Below, piece by piece: positions 45,323 to 57,000 of a stretch of 64,000 bases of DNA; position 1 is the first letter of the stretch; every line of letters starts with the position of its first letter. The stretch comes from Oscarella lobularis. Taxonomy: Eukaryota > Porifera > Homoscleromorpha > Homosclerophorida > Oscarellidae. The stretch covers positions 2,480,001 through 2,544,000 of the forward strand of contig NC_089185.1 in NCBI RefSeq assembly GCF_947507565.1, written 5' to 3'. Made by a program: the position numbers and the translations under genes. A model generated the notes under the pieces. The model was not told where the DNA came from. It was given only the letters and a program-made list of their open reading frames with translations, and did not search any database.

Positions 45323-46489
45323 ATGTTCTGTGTTTCTTTCTTACTATGTGTGGCAGGTCTGTCTGTGTCTGTGAACGTGTCTGTCAGTCTGCCAGTCTTG
45401 CCTAATAACCATACGTCTACCTGTACCTGCCTGGAAACAGCACTGCATGTTTGTTCTGCGCACTGCACGTTCGTTATGGTGCACTGCACGTTTGGCTTGT
45501 CTGTAAGTTAGATAGCACTTTGCGTCGGAAAACAAAAAGTGGAAACACATGATCGTCGTTGATCGATTGAACTTATCCGGGATAGGAGAAGTTCTCCGTT
45601 CACGTCCCAGTCCGTATCCGCTCTTATCGTCGCAATCCGGCAATTCTCAGCAAGCGAATGCACGCCTACGTTGTCTCGCTCGCCGCTTAATTGAACGGCG
45701 GAAAGGATCTCTGTGTTGCGACAACTGCTCGCTTGTTTACCTTAGCAGGCAAGCTAGCGAGCACATCTGGCGAAACGCTCCGTAACCCTTCTGTCTTTCG
45801 CGTTTATGCTCATCCACGCGCGCGATTGCTTGTTCGGAAAGGTATTTGACGTGTTCGTGCTCATGTTTTCGATGCGTTATATGTATACAAGACTATATAG
45901 GACTCCTGCCAACTTTCGCTGACGCATCGCTTGCTGTTTCCACGATCTAAACCAACCTGGAAGCAATGTAAGATACTGCGATAGAAAGTGTCCGCGTAGT
46001 TGGATTCGAGTCTATTTGAGCGCGACTGAAGCTAGCCCTATTTAATCCATGCCTATATCAAACTCGGGATGCTGCTCGGTTGGCCCATGCATTCCTTGCT
46101 AACCCTTTCTCCCTTCCCGTCGTTCGGAAAAAGGGAGGAAAGAGTGAAGGCTTGCAATTTGAGGTGACATTTCACGTAAGCTTTCTATCTTACAGCATTT
46201 CAACTAAACGTCCTAAGTTCCATGCAGCATGCTTCCACTGAGAGTTTCTTCAAAGATTGGCGGTTTTCATGAGTGTTCTTCCTAACGTTATTCGGCTTAT
46301 GCTTTTGTATCAGGGTCACGTACGCGCGTTCTCCTATTATATATAGCCCTTTCTTCGATTACACTACACCAACGCGCACATTTAATTGTTTCAGCTCATG
46401 ACAAGACAATTTAAAGCGTACAGAGAAATTCACGGAGAAAAAAAAGAGATGGACATTTCGAATGTTTACGTGCGACTTCAACGTTATCA
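45323..46489. other. Intergenic region
   Basis: About 1.17 kb. The first 200 bases are rich in TGTCTG/TGCACTGCACG words (low complexity), so the short open frame there is not a gene. A TATATATAGCCC at about 46338-46349 and a hairpin-like CTTTCTCCC...GGGAGGAAAG near 46105-46145 are visible. I see no gene. The 3' ends of the converging giant gene and the small secreted gene should fall here. Confidence 0.45.
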
Positions 46490-46973
46490 TCACTCTCTGA
46501 CCAGTCCCGAAACGATGAAACTTGCGGCCCGATCAGTCGTCACTTTATAGTTCCCATTGCCTGTTATGTAGCGAAACTTTTCACTGGCGACGGCTGTGAT
46601 AACGGCGTTAGCAATCGGCCACCCTTCCTTGTCGAAACTCTGTGGATACACTACGGTGACACTGACTCCAGGAGCACCGTAAAAAGGCTTTTTAAATGTA
46701 ACTTCATAGACTCCGGCCTTTTGCCTCACGATCGTAGGCTGTCCGTTTTTCTCCGCAGTGAAATCGATTAACGTCCCGTCGTCGTCAATATTGCCGGAGA
46801 TAGTTGACCACACGAGCGCATCGAAAGTCTTGTTCTACGTGAACACAAAGCGCGGCATATGAGAAGGCGCCTGTTCATATATTTCATTCGGATGAGCGTA
46901 CCAGTGAAATTCCGCCGGTGCTGAAACCCAATGCAACGGAGAACAAAGCGACGGTCACCAAGGCGCGGAGCAT
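46490..46973 (-). CDS. Small secreted beta-rich protein, unknown family
   Basis: Two exons, 46973-46902 and 46834-46490, joined in phase 0 (donor CTG|GTACGC, acceptor CACGTAG), giving 138 residues. The first 20 or so residues are a clear signal peptide (MLRALVTVALFSVALGFSTG). The mature part has alternating hydrophobic strands with the pattern AGVYEVTFKKPF...PGVSVTVVYPQS and ends SFIVSGLVRE. The GxYxVxF..pF..xPxVxVT pattern is common in small secreted or fibre-tip beta-sandwich domains, some of them lectin-like, but I cannot assign a family. It has no cysteine, so it does not depend on disulfides. It is on the opposite strand to both neighbours. Confidence 0.7.
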
Positions 46974-47883
46974 TTTCGTTGAAACGGGCTCTTCAAGTTC
47001 TCTGCGTCTCGCAACTGATTGATTCCGTGGAAGAACCGCTCCTTTATGTGGCGGTAAGCGGAGGCGTACCCAATTTTTTATCTCGGGGGCCACCAGATGA
47101 CGATCGACTGCAGAGTTAACTCTCGTAGCGGATCTTAGCGCTGTGCCGGCCGCAGTCGACGCGCAAAGCACGCGTGGTAATAAATTAATTATCTAAAAGG
47201 CCACTCACAGACCGCATTTACATTTTCAAATCCGGCTGCTAAGCTGTGACAGTGCCTGAATTGTCGCAAGTACGGGGCATGGATCGTAGACAAACGCTTT
47301 CTCCGGAACTAAGCGTTCCGTTGACGTTGGTTAGTTTGGAGGTCCGACGCATCGATCTGACGTCTGATCGACCAGCTGTAGCTCCACGTACGCCCGCCTA
47401 TAGGATGTGAACTCGTGAGAGCAAACTTCCTGACAGTCTGACGCGACCTCACGTAGTGCATGCATGACGCTAGCCTCGTCCCCAGGCCCTTTCCCAGTCA
47501 GCTGTTAGAAAACAAGCGGATCGATCAGACCATCATTTGCACCAGAGATAAAATAGCACTGACCACTGCGATCCTAGCTCTTTTATTACCGGTACTGTAT
47601 TGAGAAGACACAGCGGAGAATGGCGCATTAGAATGGGCAAACAAGGCAGCAGAAAATTGAGCAGATGTACGATGCAATGCTAGAAAAAAGAATGGCTTGG
47701 GGGTCGAGCTCATGCACAGCAACTCGGCTTCAATCATCCGGTGATTTTCATGATTACATGTATTGTTAAAATTTGCTAGTTTTAATTGGAGTCCGTCACC
47801 TTTCACGAAATGGCAGTTCGCTGCTTATATAATGCCACCACTGCAAGTGATTATTAATTCGCTTATCCGGGCTGCTGAAAAAA
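46974..47883. other. Intergenic region with a possible half MITE
   Basis: About 900 bases without a recognisable gene. TAGCCTCGTCCCCAGGCC at 47471-47488 matches 16 of 18 bases of the inverted-repeat arm of the 64-bp element at 25522; a complementary arm is not found nearby. The end of this segment (47865-47883) already matches the 5' flank of the NLR-like gene at 54017. Confidence 0.45.
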
Positions 47884-48776
47884 ATGGCTGTTTCAACAGC
47901 TGAGCAAAATGCGATTTTCCACTTCACTCGAACGGTCGAAGAGAAAGGAATAGTACTAGACAGTCCAGTGCATAGCTGACTGCGGCATGCATTGCCCTCT
48001 CAGCTTCGACGCCAGCCGAGAAGAATTCGACGACGATACGAGCCAACGACAGACGCAAAAGATCTTAAACTGGTTCACCGATAGCCTCGGATTCGCGAAC
48101 GACGATCGCGGAACGCAACTGGAAGTGTTTCGTCTTGTCGTCAGTCACTTCTTCGACGGATCCGGGAGACAATGGCTGTAGTCTCGATCGATACGTCCAA
48201 CTGAAGATTTCCTATCGATTTCTTCAGGTTGCTTGTCGCTCGATAGTCTGAAATCGACAGATTGCGTGAACTTACTCTATTCCGTACTGAATCACTCTAG
48301 AGACAATCACGCCTTGCTGTGCAGTCTACTACTAGAAACAGTTTGATCAGCAGCAAACTTTAGGTAATGTAAATGCATTAATGTTGTATTTTTTATTGAA
48401 CAACGTTGTTTAGACGGTGACAATGGAGAAGGTAGGTTGGCTTGCATCTGTACGCCAGTGTGTCTTCTCTAGGTCTTTTTTTCTCCCAGACGCTTCCTAT
48501 CATGAACAACTTTACAGATTTGCTTTTTCTGAAGTTGGACCCTACTGGATTGAGCTAGGGCTCGTTCTAGACTTTTCCTATACAGAACTGAAGTCACTTG
48601 AGCAGGACTACCGGACTCTGAAAAAGGACCCTAAGCACATGGCTTTAGAAATGCTACAGAGATATTCGCAGCGCATGGGAATTCAGAGGAAGCCCATTAA
48701 GCAACCTCACCAAACTCTTGAAGAGGTCAAATCCCAAAGGAAGCAGGAGATTGGAGACGCTCATGAACCGTCCGGT
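47884..48776 (+). pseudogene. Truncated, frameshifted paralogue of the NLR-like gene (N-terminal exons only)
   Basis: Exons 1-3 of the gene at 54017-58639 are recognisable: exon 1 from 47884 (AEQNAIF...TRTVEEKGIVLDS), an exon 2 relic at about 48229-48343 and the Death-like exon 3 at about 48490-48776 (SEVGPYWIELGLVLDFSYTE). Exon 1 has an 11-bp deletion at about 47965-47980 that shifts frame, and a further deletion removes its donor region. Exon 2 ends in a stop. Homology stops exactly at the end of exon 3 (GAACCGTCCGGTCAGT), where the repeats upstream of the lectin gene begin. NB-ARC and TPR exons are missing. A Death-domain-only product would need splicing around the frameshift, so I call it a pseudogene. 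Confidence 0.82.
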
Positions 48777-48806
48777 CAGTATACAGACTTCTTTTTGTCT
48801 AGGTGG

Positions 48807-48838
48807 GTTTGGGTGCTACACTGCTGTCTGCCTCTCTA
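48807..48838. repeat. 32-bp dispersed repeat shared with the 9.5-kb region
   Basis: The 32 bases starting GTTTGGGTGCTACACTGCTG are identical to 9479-9510 in duplication copy B and differ by one base from 2798-2829 in copy A. Similarity continues weakly for a few bases (TCTCCA). It sits between the broken NLR-like paralogue and the first lectin promoter repeat, suggesting a small mobile or recombinogenic sequence. Confidence 0.75.
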
Positions 48839-49411
48839 GCGTCTCCACGGATTATGGATATCTGATTTGCCGCAGTCGCAAAGCGTACGGCTGCGGCATT
48901 GCTTACGTCCGTATCACCGATGCTTGATCCGGCGTTATACAACCGCGCGTGTGACAGTTAAAACGGAAAAGCAACGTGGGGTCAGTGACTCAATCGCTTC
49001 CTGGTACAGATCTAATCTCTACGTTATTCATCTGCGCTTTACAAAACACTTCGATTTAGTTAGGAGAAAAAATGCGTGAGACCAGTGCTTGCGCCATGCT
49101 CCGACTCCTCTGTCTTTCAGTTCTTATATTTCTCTCTCATCTACGGAGAGATCTGGTATGTTCGTGCAGAAACGATCCACCTTGCACAATCCCTGACCAA
49201 GCCCGATAGCCATGCTTGCATGCATGGATATCTGATTTGCCGCAGTCATAAAGCGTATAGCTGCGGTATTGCTTACGTCCATATCAACGATGCTTGATCC
49301 GGCGTTATTCAACCGCGTGTGACAGTTCAAACGGAAGAGCAACGTGGGGTCAGTGACTCGATCGCTTCCTGCATGGTACAGATCTAATCTCTACGTTATT
49401 CATCTGCGCTT

Positions 49412-49418
49412 TATAAAA
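49412..49418 (+). promoter_or_regulatory. TATA box of alternative lectin promoter (repeat 2)
   Basis: TATAAAA, 56 bases before the ATG at 49468. Same context (TCTGCGCTT before it) as the downstream TATA box at 49780. With a phase-compatible leader exon this repeat could be a working alternative promoter. Confidence 0.5.
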
Positions 49419-49779
49419 CACTTCGATTTAGTTGGGAGAAAAAATGCGTGAGACCAGTGCTTGCGCCATGCTCCGACTCCTCTGTCTTTCAGTTGTTATA
49501 TTTCTCTCTCATCCACGGAGAGATCTGCATGGTATGTTCGTGCAGAAACGATCCACCTTGCACAATCCCTGACCAAGCCCGATAGCCATGCTTGCATGCA
49601 TGGATATCTGATTTGCCGCAGTCATAAAGCGTATAGCTGCGGTATTGCTTACGTCCATATCAACGATGCTTGATCCGGCGTTATTCAACAGCGTGTGACA
49701 GTTCAAACGGAAAAGGAACGCGCGGTCAGTGACTCGCTTTCTCGTACAGATCTAATATCTACGCTATTCATCTGCGCTT

Positions 49780-49786
49780 TATAAAA
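49780..49786 (+). promoter_or_regulatory. TATA box of the lectin gene (repeat 3)
   Basis: TATAAAA, 58 bases before the ATG at 49838, with an initiator-like TTCAGTCCG about 15 bases downstream. Unlike repeats 1 and 2, this copy lacks the extra in-frame ATG (AAAATGCGTGAG) just upstream of the leader ATG. Confidence 0.6.
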
Positions 49787-49837
49787 CGCGCTGATTCAGT
49801 CCGTGAGCAGACAGTCCGTGCGACCAGTGCCTGCACC

Positions 49838-52800
49838 ATGCTCCAACTCCTTTTTCTTTCAATTCTTATCTCTCTTTCATCTACGGAGAGCTCTGGTATG
49901 TTCGAGCAACATCCTAATATATAGCACTTACACAGATAATATGACAACGTTATCAGGCCACATGCATTCTGCCATCTACGGTCACAGAAACTTTGAAGTT
50001 CAGGGTTCGGCTTGTCGTCACTCGTGTTTACACGTTGCTTTCCATCCTCACTTTCAAAATCTTGAGCCGTCCGAGAGCGTTCACGTGCAGGCCGGCATCG
50101 GCTTTCGCGATCGCGCTCCAAATCGTATTGTTCTATCGACTTGGATTCGTGGAGTGACTTGGCGCGGTTTTCATGCGTGCGCTGGCGCAAGCGGTTTCTG
50201 TGGACCGCTTTCGCTCAGCGTCGAATGGTTTGCCTACGTCTCTGATGGCCAATCGGTCCAGGACAATTCATCCGGTCTTATTGAAGACGCTGTTGTAAAG
50301 TTTTCTAATTTCACAACGCAGAAGCTTTGCCATCGCGAACATTGGGTAGATACACCTTCTAATCATATATTGATAGTGAATGATTTTTGTTTCTTTTATG
50401 AAGTCTGATATGAATGCGACGTACAAGCTTGCGACGGCCTTACGTTCAGAGCCGGGAAGCGTAGGCGCAGACGGCGCCTTTCTGTGGATAGAGAAAACGA
50501 AAGAATCTCGCGTTTGTTACAAGGAAGCGCAGATCTTCAGTGGTCTTCACACCGGATACCAAGCGGTATAGTCCGTGATTCTCATTTATGCAGCTTACCT
50601 ATTTTCTCCCAAAGAACATTCTAATGTTCAACCACAGCGGAGGGCTCCAAGATCTCGTCAAGGGTGCCGATGCAGGTCATCTGGTTTTCTCGAAGAAGCA
50701 CTTCTATTTCGCGGGAGGCAAAGGAAACTCGGTTTGCCAAGTAAGCATGCATGACAATACCTTATAAGTCCGCCAATTTAACGATAACACACCCAAAACA
50801 GACCGTACGGTTCCAACGGAAGTACTTTAGAAACACCAGACCAACTGTCCTGGTGTCACCTACTGTTCTAATAGGCTCACGCTCCGCTCCGGAGGTAGCC
50901 GTCGTCGCTTGGACTGAGGTCGACCCGTTTTTAAATTAGAAAAAATAATGGTAATTATGTTTGTTGCTCGCTGTAGTCTGCTAATAAGTTTAGCGTCAAC
51001 TTGTGCGTTCAAGTATTACCACCGTCCGATGTCCTAGTCACTTGGGCAGCAATTGGAAGTGGGTATCAGGCGTCAAGCGATACTGAGTTTTTGATTTATT
51101 CTTTCTATAGCTATTGACCCGTGCGTCGGAGTTACGTGCGAGTTATACGGCGTTTGTGCCGACACGGGTCCGCGTTCGTACGAGTGCGTTGCGCCGTCGT
51201 GCGACAGCAGCATCAACGAACCCGTTTGCGCGTCGGACGGCGTCTCTTACGACAACGAGTGCGAATACCATCGTTTCGTTTTCAACAGTCGTCGTTCAGA
51301 CATTGTCATTTATCACCGAGGACGCTGCAACGGTATGCACAAACAGAATCAATCGTTTTCTTTAATTAGCATTCTGTGCTTCAGTATTCCCCTTTCAACG
51401 CGGAAACGCGCAAATTGAGTCTTCTCGCATTTCCACGTCATACGCCTGCCAAACGGTTCAAATTAATTCAAATCTCTTTTATCCCGACAAGAGAATTGAA
51501 GCATTGGCCACTCCAAACTTTCACACTGCTAGCGACTCGACGTTTGTTCACGACGTCCCAACGCTTTGGATAGACAATTTGACCTCGGACAACATGACCG
51601 TGTGCGTGTACATCGCCGGTCGAGGCGAACACCACGCTACGGACCAAGTGTCCTTCACTTGGTTCGTCTACCAAGGAGCTCCAGACGGCGCTGTAGGTGG
51701 CGTCGTCAATATGGAAACGTGGCTGACCGGAACCACATGCACGCAAGTCAATCTTGCACGAGCGTTTGACTCGCCGCCGAATGTTCTTGCGACGTTACGT
51801 CACTCCGTTCCGGGTGTGAGACGCGACGCTGCTACGCTGTGGACCAAAGACGTCGGAACGAAATCGTTCTCGTTGTGTGTAAGAGAGTTGCAGAATTTTG
51901 ACGGAGCGCACGAGAACGTTTCTATTGTAAGAGATTGGAGGCGCGAAATTGCGATAATTCTTTGTATTTTTTTAGAATTGGCTCGCTCTACCGACGCGAG
52001 GGCCGCGTGTTTTTTGGGAGGTCTTTTCCGATTTTGGTTTGGTTAGATTTGCTGGAAACGATCTGACGCCGTCTCGAAAGAACAACTACGCGTTTTGCAA
52101 GGTAGGGAAGCAGATCGTGACTTTAGTTGTTTTCAACTTTGGTGGCATTTTTTAGACTGTACAATTCAGTAGGAATTTTTCTCAAGTACCTTCTGTTCTC
52201 GTGACTCCAAGGCACAACGATCAAGGAAATGCCTTGTTTCTTTACGACAATATTGTAGCCTGGGTTGAAGTAGGTCAAAAATAGTTCGCTTTAGAAATGT
52301 GTTGGATTTTCGTCCGCGTCAGGAAATTATTTCAACCGAATTCCGCGTTTGCACTAAAGAAATTCAAGTGCGAAAGAATGGATACGATCCTCTTTCAGTG
52401 AATTACGTAGTTCTACCATGTGAGACTTCACATCGAATTCATTCGGTAACGAAGAGTTAATTTAAAATCGGTGCCTCGTTTTGTAGATGTATGTGATGAG
52501 GGCTGGCTTCCGCACGACGGGTACTGCTATGAAGTGTCTGCTGGATGTAATTCGTGGACGGTAGCCAATTCCACGTGTGAACAGAAGAACAGCTCGTTGG
52601 CAAGTACTCACAATGATCTTGAGGCTTACTTTGTGGGCGTCTTGTCATCGGGTGAGTCGTGGATTGGGCTTTATGGGAACGGTGACGGTTTCAATTGGAC
52701 TGACGGTACCGCTGTCGACTACGAGCACTGGCCTAAAGAACAGCTCGCTCTCGGAAATTATAGCACGGAACAGGTATGTGTCAACGAGTTGGGAGTGAAG

Positions 52801-53684
52801 AATCTCTTTCACTGGAATGGCACATCGTGCAAACAATGTCATTCGTACGTCTGCAAGAAAGGTTAATTATGTTCAAAAATTTATATTTTTAATATATGAG
52901 TAACCGTCTATACCTCAGATTTAGATGAATGCGAAACGGGTAGTCACCGGTGTTCGAATGATGCAGTGTGTACCAACGAAGTCGGTTCGTTCTCTTGCAC
53001 GTGCAAACACGGTTACGTTGGAAATGGCCGAGTGTGTAGTAAGAAAAAACTTTCGCTCGTCTTTTGCGTTGCAGCAAGATTCGCGTGCTCGTTTAGCTCC
53101 CAATGAGTGCATTCTTGGAAAGCACAATTGCCATGCAAATGCTGTGTGTCGAGACACCGACGACAGCTTCACGTGTACGTGTAAGCCGGGATTTCACGGT
53201 GACGGAATTTCTTGCGGTGCGTTTGTCTATTTAATCGCAGAATTGAATTCTGCGATGGGGCACGCGGTAAAGTTAAAGTAATCTATTTTCTCCCAAAGGA
53301 TCTTGTCCGAGTGGTTATTCTCTTTTTACAAAAAATCATCATTGCTACAAATTCTTCTCAACGCCCACTACTTGGACAAGCGCACGACGTTGGTGTCTCA
53401 ATGACGGAGGAGACTTGGTCTCGATCGAAAATCAAGAAGAATACACGTACGTTCAGAATTTGTTTTCATCTTCAATCTGGCTAGGACTCAACGACATTGA
53501 GCACGAAGGTTCATTTGTTTGGTCTGACGGATCTCGCGTCTCCTTTGAAAAGTGGCGTCGCTATGAACCAAATGACGTGGGATCCGGCGAAGACTGTGTT
53601 CATACGCTCAATTATCCACACCGGTATTTATGGAATGACGCTCCTTGCAATTCTTATCATCGGGTTGTGTGCGAAGTGCAATGA
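49838..53684 (+). CDS. Secreted multidomain lectin: H-type-lectin-like, Kazal, C-type lectin, EGF
   Basis: About 14 exons. Exon 1 (49838-49895) encodes a signal peptide (MLQLLFLSILISLS). Exons 49957-50345, 50404-50565, 50615-50740, 50802-50918 and 50977 onward encode two beta-sandwich modules of the H-type lectin pattern (RKYFRNTRPTVLVSP...AVVAWTE...FSVNLCVQVL). A Kazal domain follows at 51111-51333 (CDSSINEPVCASDGVSYDNE). Two further H-lectin-like modules follow at 51385-52420 (FDSPPNVLATLRHS...LWTKDVGTKSFSLCV). Then come a C-type lectin domain (52485-52866, WIGLYGNGDGFNWTDG), two calcium-type EGF repeats (DLDECETGSHRC) and a final C-type lectin domain (53299-53684, SIWLGLNDIEHEGSFVWSDG) ending at the stop. 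No transmembrane segment. Predicted role: extracellular recognition of glycans with a protease-inhibitor-like module; inferred from domains only. It has three tandem first exons. Confidence 0.85.
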
Positions 53685-53815
53685 GCAAGCGTTTACCTAT
53701 TGTTAGTTTTGGTGTGTCTGCATTTTTTCGTTCTTTTCGTCGTGTCGGTCTTAAAGTATCGGTGAAAATCGCTACCGCAGTTTGACCACTGAATAACGTT
53801 GAGGTGCACTGCATC

Positions 53816-53850
53816 ACGGATAATAAAATAGATTTGATTTTATTATCCGT
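53816..53850. repeat. Perfect 14-bp inverted repeat, 3' of the lectin gene
   Basis: ACGGATAATAAAAT (53816-53829) and ATTTTATTATCCGT (53837-53850) with a 7-base loop, about 130 bases after the stop codon. It could be a 3' untranslated hairpin or a minimal foldback element; an AATAAA is embedded near each arm only in altered form (AATAAAAT). Confidence 0.6.
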
Positions 53851-54016
53851 TACTGCATATATACAAACAACGGGTCTTGTAAAGTCTATCAATCTAATAT
53901 TCACTTAGCTCAGGTTACATTAAATGCATGCACGGTAGCAGTTCGCCGAGGAACGTAAACTTTGCATGAAATTTACCCCCTAGCGCATATGATTCGTTTA
54001 TCCGGGCTTCTCAAAA

Positions 54017-57000
54017 ATGGCTGTTTCTCGGACAGCTGAACAAAACGCGATTTTCCGCTTCACTCGAACGGTCGAAGAGAAAGGAATAGTACTCGACAGT
54101 TCATCGATTGTCAGTGCATTAGCTGACTGTGGCATACATTGCCCTCTCAGCTTCGATGCCAACCGAGAAGAATTCGACGACGATGCGAGCCAGCGACAGA
54201 CGCAGAAGATCTTGAACTGGTTCCACAATAACCTCGGATTCGCGAACGACGACCGCGGAACGCAACTGGAGGTGTTTCGTCTTGTCGTCGATCACTTCTT
54301 CGACGGATCGCACAGCGACGTCCTTGCCTTGCTGCTCGGTAAGCTTCGACGCTTCTAAGGCGGGGATTTTTGGGATTCGCTCTTTGTCGCAGGAGGCGAA
54401 ACTTCGGCGGAGCCAGGAGACAATGGTGGTGCAATTTATTTTATATATGCGTTCTTATGGAATTCTTCAGGTTGCTTGTCATCGAAGTCGCTTACTAGTC
54501 TGAAGTCAACAGATTGTGTGGCCTTACTCTATTCTGTATTGAATCATTCTAGCAACAATCACGGCTTGCTGTGCAATCTACTGTCTGCTTGCCATGTCAT
54601 TTCAAAAGGGATAACTTCAGGTAACGTAAAAGCGTTTGTGTTGTATTTTTCATTGGACAACGTAGTTTAGACGGTAGTGGTGAAGATGGAGAAGGTGGTA
54701 GGCTTACATCCGCACGCCAGTGTGTCTTCCCTAGTTCTTTTTTTTCCAGACGCTTCCTATGACGAACAGCTTTACAGATTTGCTTTTTCTGAAGTTGGAC
54801 CCTATTGGATTGAGCTAGGGATGGTCCTAGACTTTTCCTATACTCAACTGAAGTCACTTGAGCAGGATTACCGGACTCTGAAAAAGGGTCCTAAGCACAT
54901 GGCTTTAGAAATGCTGCAGAGATATTCCCAGCGCATGGGAACTCAGAGGAAGCCCATTAGGCAACTTCGAAAGATTCTCGTAGACGTCAAATCCCAAAGG
55001 GAGCAGGAGATTGGAGACGCTCGTGAACCGTCCGGTCAGTTTTAGTCTACTTTCTTGTCTGTATGGGTTTGTTTATTTGGTTACGTTAGCGTTACCGCCT
55101 TTTGTCGTTGACGACCCGAGACTGTGCGGCAGAGACATGGAATTCAGACTAATGAAGGCGTTTCTCTGGGACGGGGAGAGAAATCACGTTGCCGTTCTTC
55201 CTATTATGGAGCAAAAGATTCACGTATGTCTGCATCGCTAAGATTAAGAATGTCGGAAAATTTCTTAGTTGGTTAGACTTTTTATCAGCGCCATGGCAAC
55301 GTTTAGTAGACCAATTGACAAATCTTGTGCATGTGCCCAGTTTTATTGCTTTTTTTGTCTTTAGGTTTTCTCCGGGGTTGGAGGGGCAGGAAAGACAAGC
55401 CTCGCCTTTCGGTACGCTTACCGTTTCCGAAAAGCCTACTCTAACGGAGTCTTCTACTTCAACGCCGAATCGTACTCGACTTTATCTTTGTCTCAAAAGA
55501 CCAACGTACGTCTTGTGATAGTTCTTGTTTCACTTTGCCAATCAGTTCTACGTCGTTTAGCTCTCTAGCGCTATGCAGCTCGACGGTCGCAACGCTCAAT
55601 TCGTCGATTCGCTGAGCAAGTCGCGAATCGTCATGGACTTCTCCAATTACCTCAGAAGAAATCCTAGATGTTTGCTTCTTTTTGACAACGCAGACGTCCT
55701 CGAACTTCTCAAAGACGTCCTACCGAATTCCGCAATCGCATGTCACGTGATCATAACGTCTAGACGAAATCAAACCGAAACGGAGGACTTCTTCCGTCAT
55801 CAGCGAGTAAACGTCATAACGCTCAGCTCACTCAGAGAAGAAGGAGCCGTCGACGCGTTGGCCTGCTGGTCCGGCAAAAGTTTGAAATCCCTTGATGACG
55901 ATGAACAGGTCTTCTGTCGAAAACTAGCAGTAGACCCACCAGTGGAAGGCCTACCCCTCGCCGTGGCTCACGCCGGTACATTCGTTAAGAAGAATAAGTT
56001 AAGTTTTCAGAAATACTGGCATCGACTTCAAGAGAAACTGTTGCAAGCGTCGGCGCTCGACATGACGAGTTTCCTGCGCTACTTTCACCTGACTCATCTG
56101 GAAGAGGAGCTCAAGCGGCAAGGCATCGTTCGTCTTATCGACATTAAGAATCTCCGTCTCGACGAAATTCGTCTCGACGACATGGATCGACGTCTCGTCG
56201 AGAAAGCCGTCGAGGCGTGGAAAAAGAAGCAGCACGTCTTCTTGACGTGGGAAATGGATTTGGACGACGTGAAAGCCGAAAGTGAAAGTGGGTACATGAT
56301 ATTGCAATGTTGCTCTGTCATGTCGTCGAGAGGCATTCCGCACGTGGTCGTCGTCAACGCGGCTTTTGGCTCATCGGACAAAGACGATCGCTTAGTCGAG
56401 GGATTATCGGCGTTGAGCGAACGGTCGCTCGTCGAGGAAATGCCGAGTAACGATCCCAGTGGCGTCTCTTACTCGATGCATCACTTGATTCAAGCTAGTA
56501 TGATCCAACGATTAGCCGAGGATAAAATTTTATTTCGTGAAATTCTGAGTAAGGTCGCTTCGGAGTTGGAGCGTCTTTTGCCGTCGTGGAGTTGCATCGA
56601 TGAGCGGCTAAATAATCGAGACGTGCTTTCGCTGACGTCGCACGTATACTCGGTGGCTAGGAAGATGCTAGAAGTCGGTATGAGCTCTGAGACGTTTCCT
56701 GGACTTATTGACTACGGATGCGAACTGTCTCTGAAATATCAGCATTATGCCACTGCCAAGGTTCTTTGCACTTTACGACTAAAGACTCTTTCTTCGTCTT
56801 TGTTCAAAAATTTGCCTGAAGAGGAAGCTACACGAAGACTTCAAACGTGTAGGATTTAATTAATTAAGATTTTTATTTCTATATTCTGGATTGGATTCTA
56901 TAGATTACGGCGATATGGCCACCTTGCATTCTCGCCTGGGAGACTACGATGACGTTGAGCAGAGCATTCTCTCGATTTTAAGTGGAAGATCTCCGGAGAG

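Larger units (their letters stand above)
48856..49905 (+). repeat. Tandem triplication of a promoter plus signal-peptide exon
   Basis: Three direct repeats start at 48856, 49226 and 49602 (periods 370 and 376 bp), each with GGATATCTGATTTGCCGCAG at the left end. Each carries the same upstream DNA, a TATA position, an ATG with a hydrophobic leader (ATG at 49096, 49468, 49838) and a GGTATG splice donor. TATA is TACAAAA in repeat 1 but TATAAAA in repeats 2 and 3. From ATG to donor the lengths are 60, 64 and 58 bases. Repeats 2 and 3 therefore both end in phase 1 as exon 2 of the lectin gene requires, while repeat 1 does not. Only the third is followed by the rest of the gene. Confidence 0.88.

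Noticed and set aside
45323-45511. Short plus-strand frame with a leader-like start after the giant gene
   Set aside because: Made of TGTCTG/TGCACTG low-complexity repeats; no splice partner or domain.
49096-49210. A separate small secreted peptide gene in promoter repeat 1
   Set aside because: It is a tandem copy of the lectin leader exon whose TATA word is mutated and whose splice phase does not fit; reading through the donor soon hits a stop.
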